DNA of 64,000 nucleotides from Stentor roeselii (taxonomy: Eukaryota; Ciliophora; Heterotrichea; Heterotrichida; Stentoridae): contig RSEH01000016.1 of assembly GCA_006503475.1 (NCBI GenBank), forward strand, positions 1-64,000, written 5' to 3'. How positions within the stretch are numbered: position 1 is the first letter of the stretch; each line of letters begins with the position of its first letter. Below the pieces are notes generated by a model that was given only the letters and a program-made list of their open reading frames with translations, was not told where the DNA came from and did not search any database. The position numbers were made by a program, and so were the translations under genes. Shown piece after piece: positions 12,588 through 22,038 of the stretch.

Positions 12588-14456
12588 TTAACTAATTAGT
12601 TCTATTAACTGATCTAATAAAATCTTTATCTCTTGCTTAGCATCAAATTCTTTGATCGAATTATATAAAAACATTAAAATCTTTAACTCATATATCCCTT
12701 CAATATCAATACTTAGATTCTCCGAATAAAAGTTTATAATAATTGAGTGAGCTCCATTATTTAGATGCTGAATCCTATAATTCAAATTTGAGAATTTTAA
12801 AAGATATTTAGATATATCCAGAGCAATTTTTGGGCTTTTTTGTAAATCAAATTTTATTAAAAGTTTACTAACAATTAATGATAGTTGCTCTTCAATTTTA
12901 ACTTTGCTCTTATCATATTCATAGTAGTAATTATAGATAAATTTAGCTACTTTAGCATCTTTGAATAGTAATTTAATATTTCTTCTTTGAATGATGCATC
13001 TTGAAAGATTTTCATTTAGAATATATAACAATTTGTTCCAGTATGCTATCTTAAAAATATTATGTCTATAAACAGCCACTAGAAATTTTTCATTTTTTAT
13101 AAAGTATAGACCAAGAACGTTGGAGTCTTCATACCTTAGAAGGAAATCTATTCTCTTCTCTACATTATTCCTAAATGATATTCTGCCATCGTAATTATAT
13201 TTTATAGTAAATAATCCATAGTTAATTTTTTTACAAATATCTCTGATGTTTTTAATTTTATTTTCAGTGTTTACTTTCGAATAATAATTCAAATTTATAT
13301 CTTTTCGTTGGTTCTTTATTTTCCAGATTTGAAACTTATAATCACTTGATACAGTTATGACATAATCTCCCTTCGGAGAGCAAGAACAGGAAGAAAATTG
13401 ATTTGAGTATTCATTGAGACTTAACTCTTCTCTTTGCTCTTTACAATTCCAGATTTTAACTTTTTTATCTGATGATCCAATTGCCAGATAATTTCCATCA
13501 GGAGAGTAAGAAAAGCATTTTATCCGAGCTGGATGTTCAATGAAAGTGAACTCTTCTCTTCGCTCGTTTATATTCCAGATTTTAAATGCTCCTGATGATC
13601 CTGTTGCTAGATAATTTCCATCAGTAGAGTAAGAACAGTAATTTGCCTGGCTTAAATGTCCAATAAGCGTGAACTCTTCTCTTTGCTCTTTTACATTCCA
13701 GATTTTAAATGCTCCTGATGATCCTGTTGCCAGATAATTTCCATCAGGAGAGTAAGAACAGCATTTTACCCAATCTGAATGCCCATTGAGAGTGAACTCT
13801 TCTCTTTGCTCTTTTATATTCCAGATTCTAACTGTTTTGTCTGATGATCCAGTTGCCAGATATTTTCCATCAGGAGAGTAAGAACAACAACAAATTACCG
13901 AATGAGCATTTTTATTCAAAGTGAACTCTTGTCTCTGTTCTTTTATATTCCAGATTATAATTATATTAAATGTATCAGTTGCCAAATAATTTCCATCAGG
14001 TGAGTAAGAACAGCAAGAAATAAATTGTAAATTTCCAATAAGAGTGAACTCTTCTCTTTGCTCTTTTATATTCCAGATTTTAACTGTTCCTGATGATCCA
14101 GTTGCTAGATAATTTCCATCAGGAGAGTAAGAACAACATTTAATCAGAGTTGAATGCCCAATGAGAGTGAATTCTTCTTTTTGATCTTTTATATTCCAGA
14201 TTTTAATTGTTTTGTCTGATGATCCAGTTGCCAGATAGTTTCCATCAGGGGAGAAAGTACAAAAATTAACTGTACTCGAGTGTATTTTCTCAAAGACCTT
14301 CATTGGCCATGAATATATTTGTTTTTGATATTTTGAGTATTTTAAGTAGTACTTATATATCTTCTTTTGAAGCTCAGGTTCTTTTTTGCTATCAGATTTT
14401 TCAATAAATTTAAGTACCTCTGCCCTCGCTCTTTTGCATGAACCGGATTTAGCCAT
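12588..14456 (-). CDS. WD40-repeat protein with eight near-identical blades
   Basis: 622 aa in a single exon. Residues 61-398 are eight WD40 repeats of about 42 aa. Each carries a version of CCSYSPDGNYLATGSS, then (V/F)KIWNIKEQREEFTL; the first and last are the most diverged. The N-terminus (1-60) is basic with a helical stretch. The C-terminus (400-622) is Lys/Ile/Asn-rich, has no recognised domain and may be helical. Eight blades would form one beta-propeller, a protein-binding scaffold; no catalytic role is implied. WD40 repeats this alike are more typical of recently amplified NACHT/WD-like or ciliate-specific families than of conserved housekeeping propellers. The start ATG at 14456 is followed by MAKSGSCKRAR. 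A 74-aa hydrophobic frame just upstream (14481-14705) lacks a supported ATG and is not joined. Confidence 0.85.
   Translation of the reverse strand: MAKSGSCKRARAEVLKFIEKSDSKKEPELQKKIYKYYLKYSKYQKQIYSWPMKVFEKIHSSTVNFCTFSPDGNYLATGSSDKTIKIWNIKDQKEEFTLIGHSTLIKCCSYSPDGNYLATGSSGTVKIWNIKEQREEFTLIGNLQFISCCSYSPDGNYLATDTFNIIIIWNIKEQRQEFTLNKNAHSVICCCSYSPDGKYLATGSSDKTVRIWNIKEQREEFTLNGHSDWVKCCSYSPDGNYLATGSSGAFKIWNVKEQREEFTLIGHLSQANYCSYSTDGNYLATGSSGAFKIWNINERREEFTFIEHPARIKCFSYSPDGNYLAIGSSDKKVKIWNCKEQREELSLNEYSNQFSSCSCSPKGDYVITVSSDYKFQIWKIKNQRKDINLNYYSKVNTENKIKNIRDICKKINYGLFTIKYNYDGRISFRNNVEKRIDFLLRYEDSNVLGLYFIKNEKFLVAVYRHNIFKIAYWNKLLYILNENLSRCIIQRRNIKLLFKDAKVAKFIYNYYYEYDKSKVKIEEQLSLIVSKLLIKFDLQKSPKIALDISKYLLKFSNLNYRIQHLNNGAHSIIINFYSENLSIDIEGIYELKILMFLYNSIKEFDAKQEIKILLDQLIELIS
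13263..14276 (-). repeat. Tandem ~126-nt repeats encoding WD40 blades
   Basis: Eight tandem units inside the WD40 gene. On the plus strand they share strings such as ttccatcaggagagtaag and gtgaactcttctctttgctc. Nucleotide conservation between units is high even at silent sites, pointing to recent amplification or gene conversion. Confidence 0.8.
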
Positions 14457-15608
14457 TTATAAACTTAGACTTACCAAAAATCAGCAGCTTTCTATATACA
14501 AATAGTCGAAGAAAAACTTCAAATTATATATTTTTCTCTTGAAGTAATTATATTCTCGTTTAGCGTTAATAAAAACTCTTAACTTATTCAGTTCTATCAA
14601 GCCTATTTCATATACATATATTAAATAGTACCAAAATTTCGAAACACTTAAGAAAAGCATTTCGAAATAGCGACCTAATCCTAAGAAAATTAGTTTGGTT
14701 GACACAAACTCTAATATACTTAAAAAATAATGCTTATAAGGAATTCGGATAAGTAATTAAAAAAGTTATTAAGTTAAGAATAATAATTTTCGGAAAGATA
14801 TGTATATTAAATACATTGATTAGGGAATACTTAACTTAGTTATAAAACTTATCGGATTATAAGAATTTCTTTCAATGTTATTAAAGAATGAATCTGAAAT
14901 ACAAACTCAGACTTTGAATTATTTTGGAAAACTCAAGTTTTTAGTTGAAATTTTCAAGTAACTCACAAACAGAAAATAATATATGCCAAAATAAAATTAA
15001 TTCTTTTTATTCTTTATTACTAATTAAACTAGGTATGATAAAATTTATTAGAATTATTAAGTTTAATCATCAAAGAGCTTAACCCTTTATATTGCCAAAG
15101 TTAATTCATCACTTAATAGGAGAATCTTGCGAATTTTAAGTAAAAAAAATAATAAAATAATAAAATAATTAATTAAGAGCTTGAGAAAAAAAATTACAAA
15201 GATAAAAGATTACTCTTAGCTTATATTTGGTAATTGAGTTTGTGGATTACATTTTCATTAATTAAATATTCGGAATAGTTTTTAAAAAGAGAATCTTTAG
15301 ATATTTATAATAAAATTTTCTTTTTCTGGTATTATAAAGCTTTAAAACAAGTATGTTTTTGAAGAAAAAATCCAAAATTTTCTTTATCGGATGATAAATG
15401 TTTTTCAAGAAAAGAGATAATAGATACTTTAATTATCGTAAACTATTTGAAAGTAATAATAATCTTTAAAGTGGTTAAATTGATAATTATCGGCATACGC
15501 AGACTAATCTTTAAATAAATTACGAGCGCTTTTAACTTCGAACTTGTAAAAGATCTTCTAAGTTAATTTATAAATAATTAAATGCCTATTTGAATTTATC
15601 CTGTTTAA
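14457..15608. other. Intergenic, AT-rich
   Basis: About 1.15 kb of AT-rich DNA. A 74-aa hydrophobic minus-strand frame (14481-14705) lacks an ATG near its start and has noncoding-like composition. Nothing else was recognised. Confidence 0.45.
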
Positions 15609-16583
15609 TTACTTTTTGAAAATTTGATTAGGTTTTGATATACCATTTCCTTGTATTTGAAATTTACATTCGAATTGATTATTATTAAAAAATGACCATT
15701 TTTCTCCAGACGGACCCCTATCATGGCGTATAAACTTTTGTAAATCGCGATTAGTTTTAACTTTTTCATCTCCCATTTTTTTTCTCACTAAATATTGTTT
15801 TTTGTCTGTGCATGGAAGAGGAAGATTTATCTTTTCTTGCTTTTTATTTTCGATAACACAAGCTCCAAGATTAAAATCATTATAATTTTTTTCCTTCTTA
15901 GGAGAAATGCTAGATATTTTTTTACAATAGAATTCCTTATCATCTTCTATTTTTACTTTATCTTCTACATCAAATTTTTCTGGTTTAACTATAAATAATC
16001 CATCGATAATATTTTTTTTTATAATTGGCTTGAACTATATGCTTATTACAAATTTTATCCCTTTGAATCTAAATTTATATTACATTGCTGATAGTTTTTC
16101 TTTTTGATCTTCTTCTGGAAAGTTGCCCTAAGTCTTTTTTACTATTGTAATGTTAAAAAAGTCTTTAAGCTCAGATTTAATTTTATCGAAATAGATTTCT
16201 GCACTTGAATGATATTTTAAGTCCTCACAGAATTTTTTTATATGTTCATCTGGGTAAAAATCTATAATTCTTTGGGTCACCTTATTAGAAAATTCATCTA
16301 AATCTTTGATGCTTTTAAGAGTTAGATCTTTGACAATCTTAATCAGATCTTTTGATGTTTCTATTATTTGGCATTTATATCTTTTTACTAGTTCAAAGAA
16401 TGCAAATCTCATTCTATCATATTTTGGAATAATTTCAGCGATATGCATGGGAGTATGCTTGTAAAATTTTATATGAGAAAATCTGCAATTTTCACAAACC
16501 CGATGGCAGTTATCTTCTTTGCATATATATTCAGCCAAGTTTTTGCAGTTTCCTGATATACATCTGTATACTATTGATGACAT
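15609..16583 (-). CDS. B-box-like zinc-finger protein, four exons
   Basis: Three 15-nt introns (16128-16142, 16069-16083, 16035-16049) join exons of 441, 44, 19 and 426 nt into a 309-aa protein; the summed length is an exact multiple of three. The N-terminus has a zinc-binding pattern like a B-box: C8, C13, C21, C26, C30, C33, with H43 and H47. An acidic/basic helical region (55-150) is probably coiled coil. The C-terminal half is Lys-rich and ends ...GISKPNQIFKK, with no recognised domain. Exon 4 has no ATG near its start, so a simple frame search would miss it and end the protein early at 16128. B-box/coiled-coil proteins are usually ubiquitin-ligase-like or scaffold proteins; without a RING finger here the role is open. 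Confidence 0.75.
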
Positions 16584-17245
16584 TTATTCTATATTATTTA
16601 TATTTTAGATTAATAATTATGTTAGATAGCTTATATTAGATATAAATATTTATTGATGATCTTAAGAGTTTATATAAAATAATCGTTTTTCATCACATCA
16701 TAAACGATTTCAAAATAATTGGAAAATTTAGTTCTTTGATGAAATAAAAATTCCATGCTTGACTTTTGAGTCTACATGAATTGATATTTTAGTATACTTT
16801 TATGATAGTTGTTATCTTAATCATTAATCTTTAACAACTAATCTTTTTCTTCTGAGAAGTACTACTCGATGCTACTATTGACATTACTTAGCCTGTTTGG
16901 CCAATGATTGGTGCAATTAATGTTAGGAAAACTAAGAGCTCAATGATCAGAATGCTGTGAATCTTCTTCTTATATTTCCTGGCTTTGCATTGATGAAAAT
17001 AGTTTCTTTAAATATACCCAAGAAAGCGTATAATATTTTTATTAATAATAATGATTTAAGACACTGGATCTTGATTAAACATAGAGTTTACAACTTGAAA
17101 ATTAATAATCTCCTGAGCTTTATTTTATTATAAGAAAACTTCACAAATCTAATCAAAGTTTTAGTTTATTCAGTAATTATTTCAATAAATTAACAACTTC
17201 AATTCAATATATCGCAACTGGATTATTATACCTAGATTAAATACT
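16584..17245. other. Intergenic, with a short unexplained coding-like patch
   Basis: 662 nt without a supported gene. On the minus strand, 16888-17007 is an open 39-codon frame without an ATG. It encodes a Lys-rich stretch and a strong hydrophobic helix (IHSILIIELLVFLTLIAPII), then TAA. It may be a gene relic or an exon whose partner I could not find. Confidence 0.4.
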
Positions 17246-18100
17246 TCAATTCCTTAATATAAACGGTATCCAAGTAACCAATTTTCTCCCATCACTAAGT
17301 CTACATTCATTCATTTTCTGAATATTTCCTCTAACAAACCCCAAATTTTTGCAGCTTTCAACGACGATTCCCACAGTCTTTCCATCCTTATCTAAAACTT
17401 TTCCCTGAACAGGGATCTTATAATCAACATCCAACAAATAAAACGGATAGTCCATGACAAGTTCTTCTCCCTGATGATCATCACTGACAGCGAAAGGTAA
17501 GATTCCATCATTTCCTTGCAATTCATTGAAAACCTTATCCTTAGGCACCATATGAAAATAATTCATTCCAAAGACAAGAGGATTCTGTCCAACAAGAGAA
17601 GGTCCTTCAGGAACTCCTGCAAGAATTCGATGACTTTTGTAATAATCCAGGTCAACTTGAATGAGTTCTTCGCTTACATCAAGCATGCCAGGGGCGCTTA
17701 AAGTTCGAGTTCCGAGTTTTTTCAGTCTGGGGTCAACGAAAGCGACGTAGTCTTGAGAGTCTTCTTTATTAATACTTTCATCGAATTCTTCTGTCCAGGT
17801 TTGTTTAGAACCTTCTCGGGCATCAGGGACTATTTCTTGAGAAAATGTTGATGTTACTTCCATCTCACCGGTCATGTCGAAAAGGTTGACACTTTTGCGG
17901 AAAGTTAGGCGGTCAATTGCTGAGTATAGAGTTTTAGAGGATGAGGAATGGATGTCTATAAATAGCACTGGATCGGATAATGTGAATTCAGGACTTTTTG
18001 AGATTATGCAGTCAAATATTATTTTTTCTTTTGGGTCTAAGGCAACTGATGCTAAGGCTGCTTTTTCGGATATGAAAAACTTTTCGATGTTGCAAGCCAT
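17246..18100 (-). CDS. Conserved-looking protein of unknown function
   Basis: 284 aa in one exon. I use ATG 18100 (MACNIEKFF...). The sequence is mixed alpha/beta in feel and moderately acidic, with even codon use and no low-complexity run, so it looks like a folded soluble protein. There is no signal peptide, membrane helix or motif I recognise. The C-terminal third (YPFYLLDVDYKIPVQG..., then DKDGKTVGIVVES) reads like a beta-rich domain. It is divergently arranged with the EF-hand gene that starts 109 nt away, so the two may share a promoter region. Confidence 0.65.
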   Translation of the reverse strand: MACNIEKFFISEKAALASVALDPKEKIIFDCIISKSPEFTLSDPVLFIDIHSSSSKTLYSAIDRLTFRKSVNLFDMTGEMEVTSTFSQEIVPDAREGSKQTWTEEFDESINKEDSQDYVAFVDPRLKKLGTRTLSAPGMLDVSEELIQVDLDYYKSHRILAGVPEGPSLVGQNPLVFGMNYFHMVPKDKVFNELQGNDGILPFAVSDDHQGEELVMDYPFYLLDVDYKIPVQGKVLDKDGKTVGIVVESCKNLGFVRGNIQKMNECRLSDGRKLVTWIPFILRN

Positions 18101-18209
18101 CAAGCTTTGAAGAACTCTACCTCTTAATTACGAGAGACAATCTTTACCTTCCAAAAGATGAACAGTTCTATCAGTGAGCTTAGAAATAAATCCATTAATC
18201 ATAATATAA

Positions 18210-18656
18210 ATGAATTCATTGAACGAGGATCAAATGGCAGAATGTCAAGAAATCTTCAACTTTCTAGACACAAACAGAAATAATTTCATAGACCTGGAAG
18301 AACTTTTTTTAGGAGAAAACTCGATCGGTTTAAACCTGGACGACGATGAAAGACAAGCAATTTTCGAGAGATTCGGAGAAATCGAAGGAAATTCTCTAAC
18401 CTTCGAAGGCTTTGTAGAGTTTTACAAAGACTGCATCTGCACTCACAAAATCAGCCGAGAAGAAGCAGAAAAGATGTTCAGAGATTTCGACTTGAATCAT
18501 GACCGCTTCCTTGATTTCAACGACTTGAGGTACATGCTGATAGGACAAGGCGAAATCGTCAGTGAAGATGAAGTCAACTCCTTGCTCAGGGACTACGACG
18601 TCAACGGCGACGGAAAACTGAATCTCGACGAATTCTTGCAAAGTTTATATGGGTGA
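18210..18656 (+). CDS. Calmodulin/centrin-like EF-hand protein
   Basis: 148 aa, the usual size of calmodulin-type proteins. Loop 1 (D20-E31) has D, N, N, D and E at ligand positions. Loop 2 (about 55-66) is degenerate and probably does not bind Ca2+. Loop 3 (D94-D105) has Asp at the last position, where Glu is usual, and may favour Mg2+ or weak Ca2+ binding. Loop 4 (D130-E141) is canonical. It therefore probably binds two or three Ca2+ ions and acts as a Ca2+ sensor, possibly of IQ proteins such as the product at 22039; that pairing is speculation. It ends at TGA. Reading through that TGA adds only two codons before TAA, so the stop is accepted. Confidence 0.85.
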   Translation: MNSLNEDQMAECQEIFNFLDTNRNNFIDLEELFLGENSIGLNLDDDERQAIFERFGEIEGNSLTFEGFVEFYKDCICTHKISREEAEKMFRDFDLNHDRFLDFNDLRYMLIGQGEIVSEDEVNSLLRDYDVNGDGKLNLDEFLQSLYG

Positions 18657-18688
18657 GTGGCTTAATAGTTTAATGAAATGTTCAATAA

Positions 18689-19198
18689 ATGTCTCTTTTA
18701 ACAGAAGAAAATTTAATTCAAACCCTTGACAGCTACTCAGGCAAAAGTTGGCTCAGTTCTTCGAATACTCCTGACATCTCCGCATGGGGTGACTTTTGTT
18801 ATAATCGTGAAACAAGAAAAAGTACTTTAACTGCTGACAAGACACTTATCAGAGCTTCAAAGGAAAATCGCATCCCGTCGTTGAAACGAGAAACGAAAAA
18901 TGAGAAGAAAAATTCACTTAGTGTTGGCCAACGGTATTCAGGGAACAGTACCATCAGATGCACCTTCAGAATAAATCCAAATCGACCAGGAACAAGTTTT
19001 CAGAAAAGAAATGGAAGACCTGCTTCGTTGATGAATTCTTTGCTTGGAGATACTAGCAAAATCAAAACAATTCAAGAAAATTTAGGACTTATTCCTAGGA
19101 AAATTAAGTTGCAAGATTACTGTGGGAAGAATTTTTTAATTCCTAGCAAGTCGCCTCCAATTATTTCTGGGTATCCTGTTATATTTTATCATAAGTAA
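18689..19198 (+). CDS. Basic Ser/Lys-rich protein of unknown function
   Basis: 169 aa starting at ATG 18689, only 32 nt after the EF-hand gene on the same strand. It is basic, rich in Ser, Lys, Arg and Asn, largely disordered by composition, and has no membrane segment. No family was recognised. Codon use and length of open frame support a real gene, and the terminal TAA follows a His-Lys. Confidence 0.6.
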   Translation: MSLLTEENLIQTLDSYSGKSWLSSSNTPDISAWGDFCYNRETRKSTLTADKTLIRASKENRIPSLKRETKNEKKNSLSVGQRYSGNSTIRCTFRINPNRPGTSFQKRNGRPASLMNSLLGDTSKIKTIQENLGLIPRKIKLQDYCGKNFLIPSKSPPIISGYPVIFYHK

Positions 19199-19270
19199 GA
19201 ATTATTTTTAAATTTTTTACCTTTCAATAGAGATGATTTAAAAAAATCATTCTTGAAGATATTCAACTGA

Positions 19271-19333
19271 TTTTCCTTGATTTGAAAAAGAATCATAAAT
19301 AATTTTCTTTGATGTGAAAAAAGAATGATAAAT
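19271..19333 (+). repeat. Tandem duplication, ~32 nt x2
   Basis: Copies at 19271-19302 and 19303-19333 share a ttttc-ttga-gtgaaaaa-gaat-ataaataa pattern with a few substitutions. A substitution in copy 2 turns aatcat into aatgat and creates the ATG at 19325. Confidence 0.7.
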
Positions 19334-19792
19334 AATTTAAAAATGCATAAAAAGGAAATCTCGAAGTCAAAAAAACCTCCGCAGGATGAAAAAGTCAACA
19401 ATCTTTATGGAGTTCACTTTGAATACAACGACCTTTTTTCTAGACTTGTCAAGGTTCAAAAACAAAGACAGCAGTCTGACGACAAGAATATCTTAAAAAA
19501 AATCTCTTCAGTTGATCACAAATTTCATCAAACCACCAAATTGAAAAAAGACTCTTTGCTTAGAAAACGGTCTTCAAGTGGCTCCAGCATTAAATGCTCC
19601 AAAAGAAGTGACTCATTAAAAAAGATCTTGATAAGATTTCCAGTCATTGACATGAAAAACGAAATTTTCAAGTCTTTTTCACCGAATCGAAAAATCAGGA
19701 AAAAACCTTCAAAAGTTTTAATGAAAAAATCAGAGAAAAAAAGTGAGTCTACTCTGAGAATAGTAAGAAAATCGCCATCTAAATTGAAATAG
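19325..19792 (+). CDS. Small basic Lys/Ser-rich protein of unknown function
   Basis: 155 aa from ATG 19325, or 149 aa from the in-frame ATG 19343. The second start is as likely because the first lies inside a tandem duplication. The protein is very basic (Lys, Ser, Arg), with clusters such as KKPSKVLMKKSEKK, and is probably disordered. There is no known domain. It is the third of four plus-strand genes in a row with short spacers (18210-20720). Confidence 0.55.
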   Translation: MINNLKMHKKEISKSKKPPQDEKVNNLYGVHFEYNDLFSRLVKVQKQRQQSDDKNILKKISSVDHKFHQTTKLKKDSLLRKRSSSGSSIKCSKRSDSLKKILIRFPVIDMKNEIFKSFSPNRKIRKKPSKVLMKKSEKKSESTLRIVRKSPSKLK

Positions 19793-19889
19793 AGAATAAA
19801 TGTATCTAGTTAATCTAAAGATATTAATGCTTACATATTTCCTTAACAATTTTAGAATCACCAACGCAAAATGCTTGCCTTCATAAAAC

Positions 19890-20720
19890 ATGTTTCTTTC
19901 TTTTGTAGAGCGAATAACTATGAAGCACCTTCTCAAGTCTCCCCTTATTTTCCTGTCAAGTCTTGAACTTCTATTCGAGAGTAACGTAGAAGAGGCGAAT
20001 AGGTTGTTCCTCTCAGTAGCAAAGCAGCATCAAAAAGTATTAAAAAGCAAAAAAATCCAGCAGACAGATAAACTTGTGAATTTTTTATGCGACCTTCACC
20101 TTCAAAACGAAGTCGAGCTGAACAGTGGAGTTTACTCAGAGTACTCCTGGATGTACTCAACCCAAAAGGGAAAAATTCGACTTTCTCGTCCTTGGATCTG
20201 GGCGATTCAAGCAGAACTTGGCCTTGAATTAATCCCAAATGAGTTACTGTTATTCAACAACATAAATCATCCTTACATGAGATTCTCTGAACTCATCCAC
20301 TTTATTCATTTGGCGACTTACAATATTTTAGCTTATAAGAACCTGAAACCGAGTTTTTCTTTGATTTACAGAAACGTGATTAAAGATGACAGAGAACTTA
20401 CGTTGATTGGAAGTCTTTCGAAAACGCCTGTAATTGAATTCTACCAAATCAATCTGGATGATTATTTGAATACTCGTTGCTGTTCGATTAAACCTCATGG
20501 ATGTGAAAACTACGACTTTTCTATTTCGCAGAATGATTTATTTGTGGTTGCTCGAGGAATGAATGAAGCAGGTTATGGACAATTTCAGAATGTGATGCCG
20601 ACGATAGTTTTTTCTATGCAGCATATGGATCTTCAGAGGTTTAAATCTACAGCGAGTTACAAAGATGTGCTGTTTCTAGGAAAGACACAAATTGAAAGTT
20701 TTATCTATTTGTATGAATAG
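19890..20720 (+). CDS. Unrecognised folded protein
   Basis: 276 aa from ATG 19890, or 266 aa from ATG 19920 (MKHLLKSPLIF). Hydrophobic and charged residues alternate as in a globular protein, with Trp-containing segments (WMYST, RPWIWAIQAELG) and a possible amphipathic N-terminus. There is no signal peptide or motif I can name. Its stop TAG (20718-20720) directly abuts the stop of the convergent gene at 20721, with no spacer. Confidence 0.6.
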   Translation: MFLSFVERITMKHLLKSPLIFLSSLELLFESNVEEANRLFLSVAKQHQKVLKSKKIQQTDKLVNFLCDLHLQNEVELNSGVYSEYSWMYSTQKGKIRLSRPWIWAIQAELGLELIPNELLLFNNINHPYMRFSELIHFIHLATYNILAYKNLKPSFSLIYRNVIKDDRELTLIGSLSKTPVIEFYQINLDDYLNTRCCSIKPHGCENYDFSISQNDLFVVARGMNEAGYGQFQNVMPTIVFSMQHMDLQRFKSTASYKDVLFLGKTQIESFIYLYE

Positions 20721-21290
20721 TTAATCCTTATAAGATGATAATTTTTGTTGAACTTCTTTCATGTCAGGCTCACCGTCTTTGATGATGTAAACGTCTTTCG
20801 GACTTAGCTTTGTTCCACAAGGACAAACATACGAGTCCCTCTCAATATTTTCAGATATACATTCGGTGCAGTGGCCTTTTCTACAATGAGTCACTAGTAT
20901 TCTTCTTTGGGAATGATTACATTGGTCTACTTTAATTGGCTTCCATGCATCAAACACTTTAAAATCGCTAATTTCATAAATATCTTCCTCGAGTTCAAGA
21001 AATTCTGATGTTTCGAAATTGAAGAACTTTTTTTCGTATTCCAGAAGATTTTTCCCTGAAAATCGGATTTCTTCAAGTTTTGGGTAAAAGTCTTCTGATG
21101 TCCTTTTGATGCTCATGATGATATCTGTAAGGATAAACTTGTAATTGTGAAGTTTTTCCATTGACGTTAAATAACTATTCTGAAGTTTTTTCATGTTTTT
21201 AGAATGCACTTCATTTAGTTTTTCACAAATTCTGTCAATATTATCAAAGCATTTGCTGAGATGGTCTTCAAAACTCTTTAAGTGGTCCAT
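20721..21290 (-). CDS. Coiled-coil protein with C-terminal RING-like zinc finger (tandem paralogue 1)
   Basis: 189 aa. Residues 1-75 are helical and charged, likely coiled coil. The C-terminal third carries a Cys/His pattern, C.H(9)C...HC..C(10-11)C.C, followed by G.KLSPKDVY, resembling a compact RING-like fold with fewer ligands than a canonical RING. It is clearly paralogous to the gene at 21327-21881: same length, same order, shared QxxxC.H..R.I.VT.C.K.HC..C. E3-ligase activity is possible but not shown by sequence. It converges with the gene ending at 20720 with zero spacing. Confidence 0.7.
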   Translation of the reverse strand: MDHLKSFEDHLSKCFDNIDRICEKLNEVHSKNMKKLQNSYLTSMEKLHNYKFILTDIIMSIKRTSEDFYPKLEEIRFSGKNLLEYEKKFFNFETSEFLELEEDIYEISDFKVFDAWKPIKVDQCNHSQRRILVTHCRKGHCTECISENIERDSYVCPCGTKLSPKDVYIIKDGEPDMKEVQQKLSSYKD

Positions 21291-21326
21291 TTAAAAGGTT
21301 TATACAATGGTGATTAACTTCCAGTA

Positions 21327-21881
21327 TTAATTATTAATAAAACTGTCGAGTCTATAGCCAAAGCCCATAACTTCATGAACGTTCTTAGGACTCAGTTTTA
21401 CTTCACATGGACAGTTCTTGCTTCCTGAACCGATCAAATTTTCCAGACATGTCTTGCAATGAGCTTTTTTGCAGAAGGTAACGATGATATCTCTCTTCTT
21501 ATGCTCACACATTTCGACTTGTGCAGGCATCCAGCTTTTAAACACTCTAAACTCTTCAAACTTGTAAGGGTCTGAATCAAGTTTAGTAAAACTTGGATTT
21601 TTGAAGTTCCAGGTTTTTTTTTCTTCATCTAGTTCCTCTTTATCCATATCGTCGATTTCACTAAGTTTTTCGAAATAAAACTTTGGGTTGTTTTTTTGCA
21701 TGGCGATACTGATTTGAGAGATCTGATCTTTGTAATTATGCAATTTTTCCATGCAGGCATTGTATCGATCCATGATAAACCTCATGTTTTCCCTGTGAAC
21801 TTTGTCAAGCTCTTCAATAATTCTTTCGATTTTCTCATAGATATAGTCTAGATGCTTATTGAATTCATCTTTTATACTCAT
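21327..21881 (-). CDS. Coiled-coil protein with C-terminal RING-like zinc finger (tandem paralogue 2)
   Basis: 184 aa with the same plan as its neighbour: a charged helical N-terminus, LHNYK near residue 47, then a Cys/His module (VEMCEHKKRDIIVTFCKK, HCKTC, CPCEVKLSPKNV). The two genes lie head to tail with 36 nt between them, a local tandem duplication. The protein identity visible by eye is moderate, so the duplication is not recent. Function is unknown; a protein-interaction or ubiquitin-related role is inferred from the finger only. Confidence 0.7.
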   Translation of the reverse strand: MSIKDEFNKHLDYIYEKIERIIEELDKVHRENMRFIMDRYNACMEKLHNYKDQISQISIAMQKNNPKFYFEKLSEIDDMDKEELDEEKKTWNFKNPSFTKLDSDPYKFEEFRVFKSWMPAQVEMCEHKKRDIIVTFCKKAHCKTCLENLIGSGSKNCPCEVKLSPKNVHEVMGFGYRLDSFINN

Positions 21882-22038
21882 TTTTTATATTATAGAACAT
21901 TTCTAATGTTTATTAGGAATAACTATTCTCGATATTTTGAATAAATTTATAATTCAATTGATTTTTCGATGAATTAAATAATTCAATTTTTAACCCAAAA
22001 GGCTTTTTAAGGTCTAAACTTGTAATTTGCATCTATAA

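Noticed and set aside
14481-14705. 74-aa hydrophobic minus-strand frame upstream of the WD40 gene
   Set aside because: There is no ATG at its start, the composition is AT-driven, and no intron links it to the WD40 frame.
15795-15998. 67-aa plus-strand frame
   Set aside because: It lies antisense to exon 4 of the B-box-like gene and is a Phe/Ile-rich shadow.
18654-18673. Extension of the EF-hand gene through a 16-nt GT-AG intron (GTGAGTGGCTTAATAG)
   Set aside because: It lacks the GTAA start of the other introns, leads into a frame without protein character, and the unspliced product already has the full four-EF-hand length.
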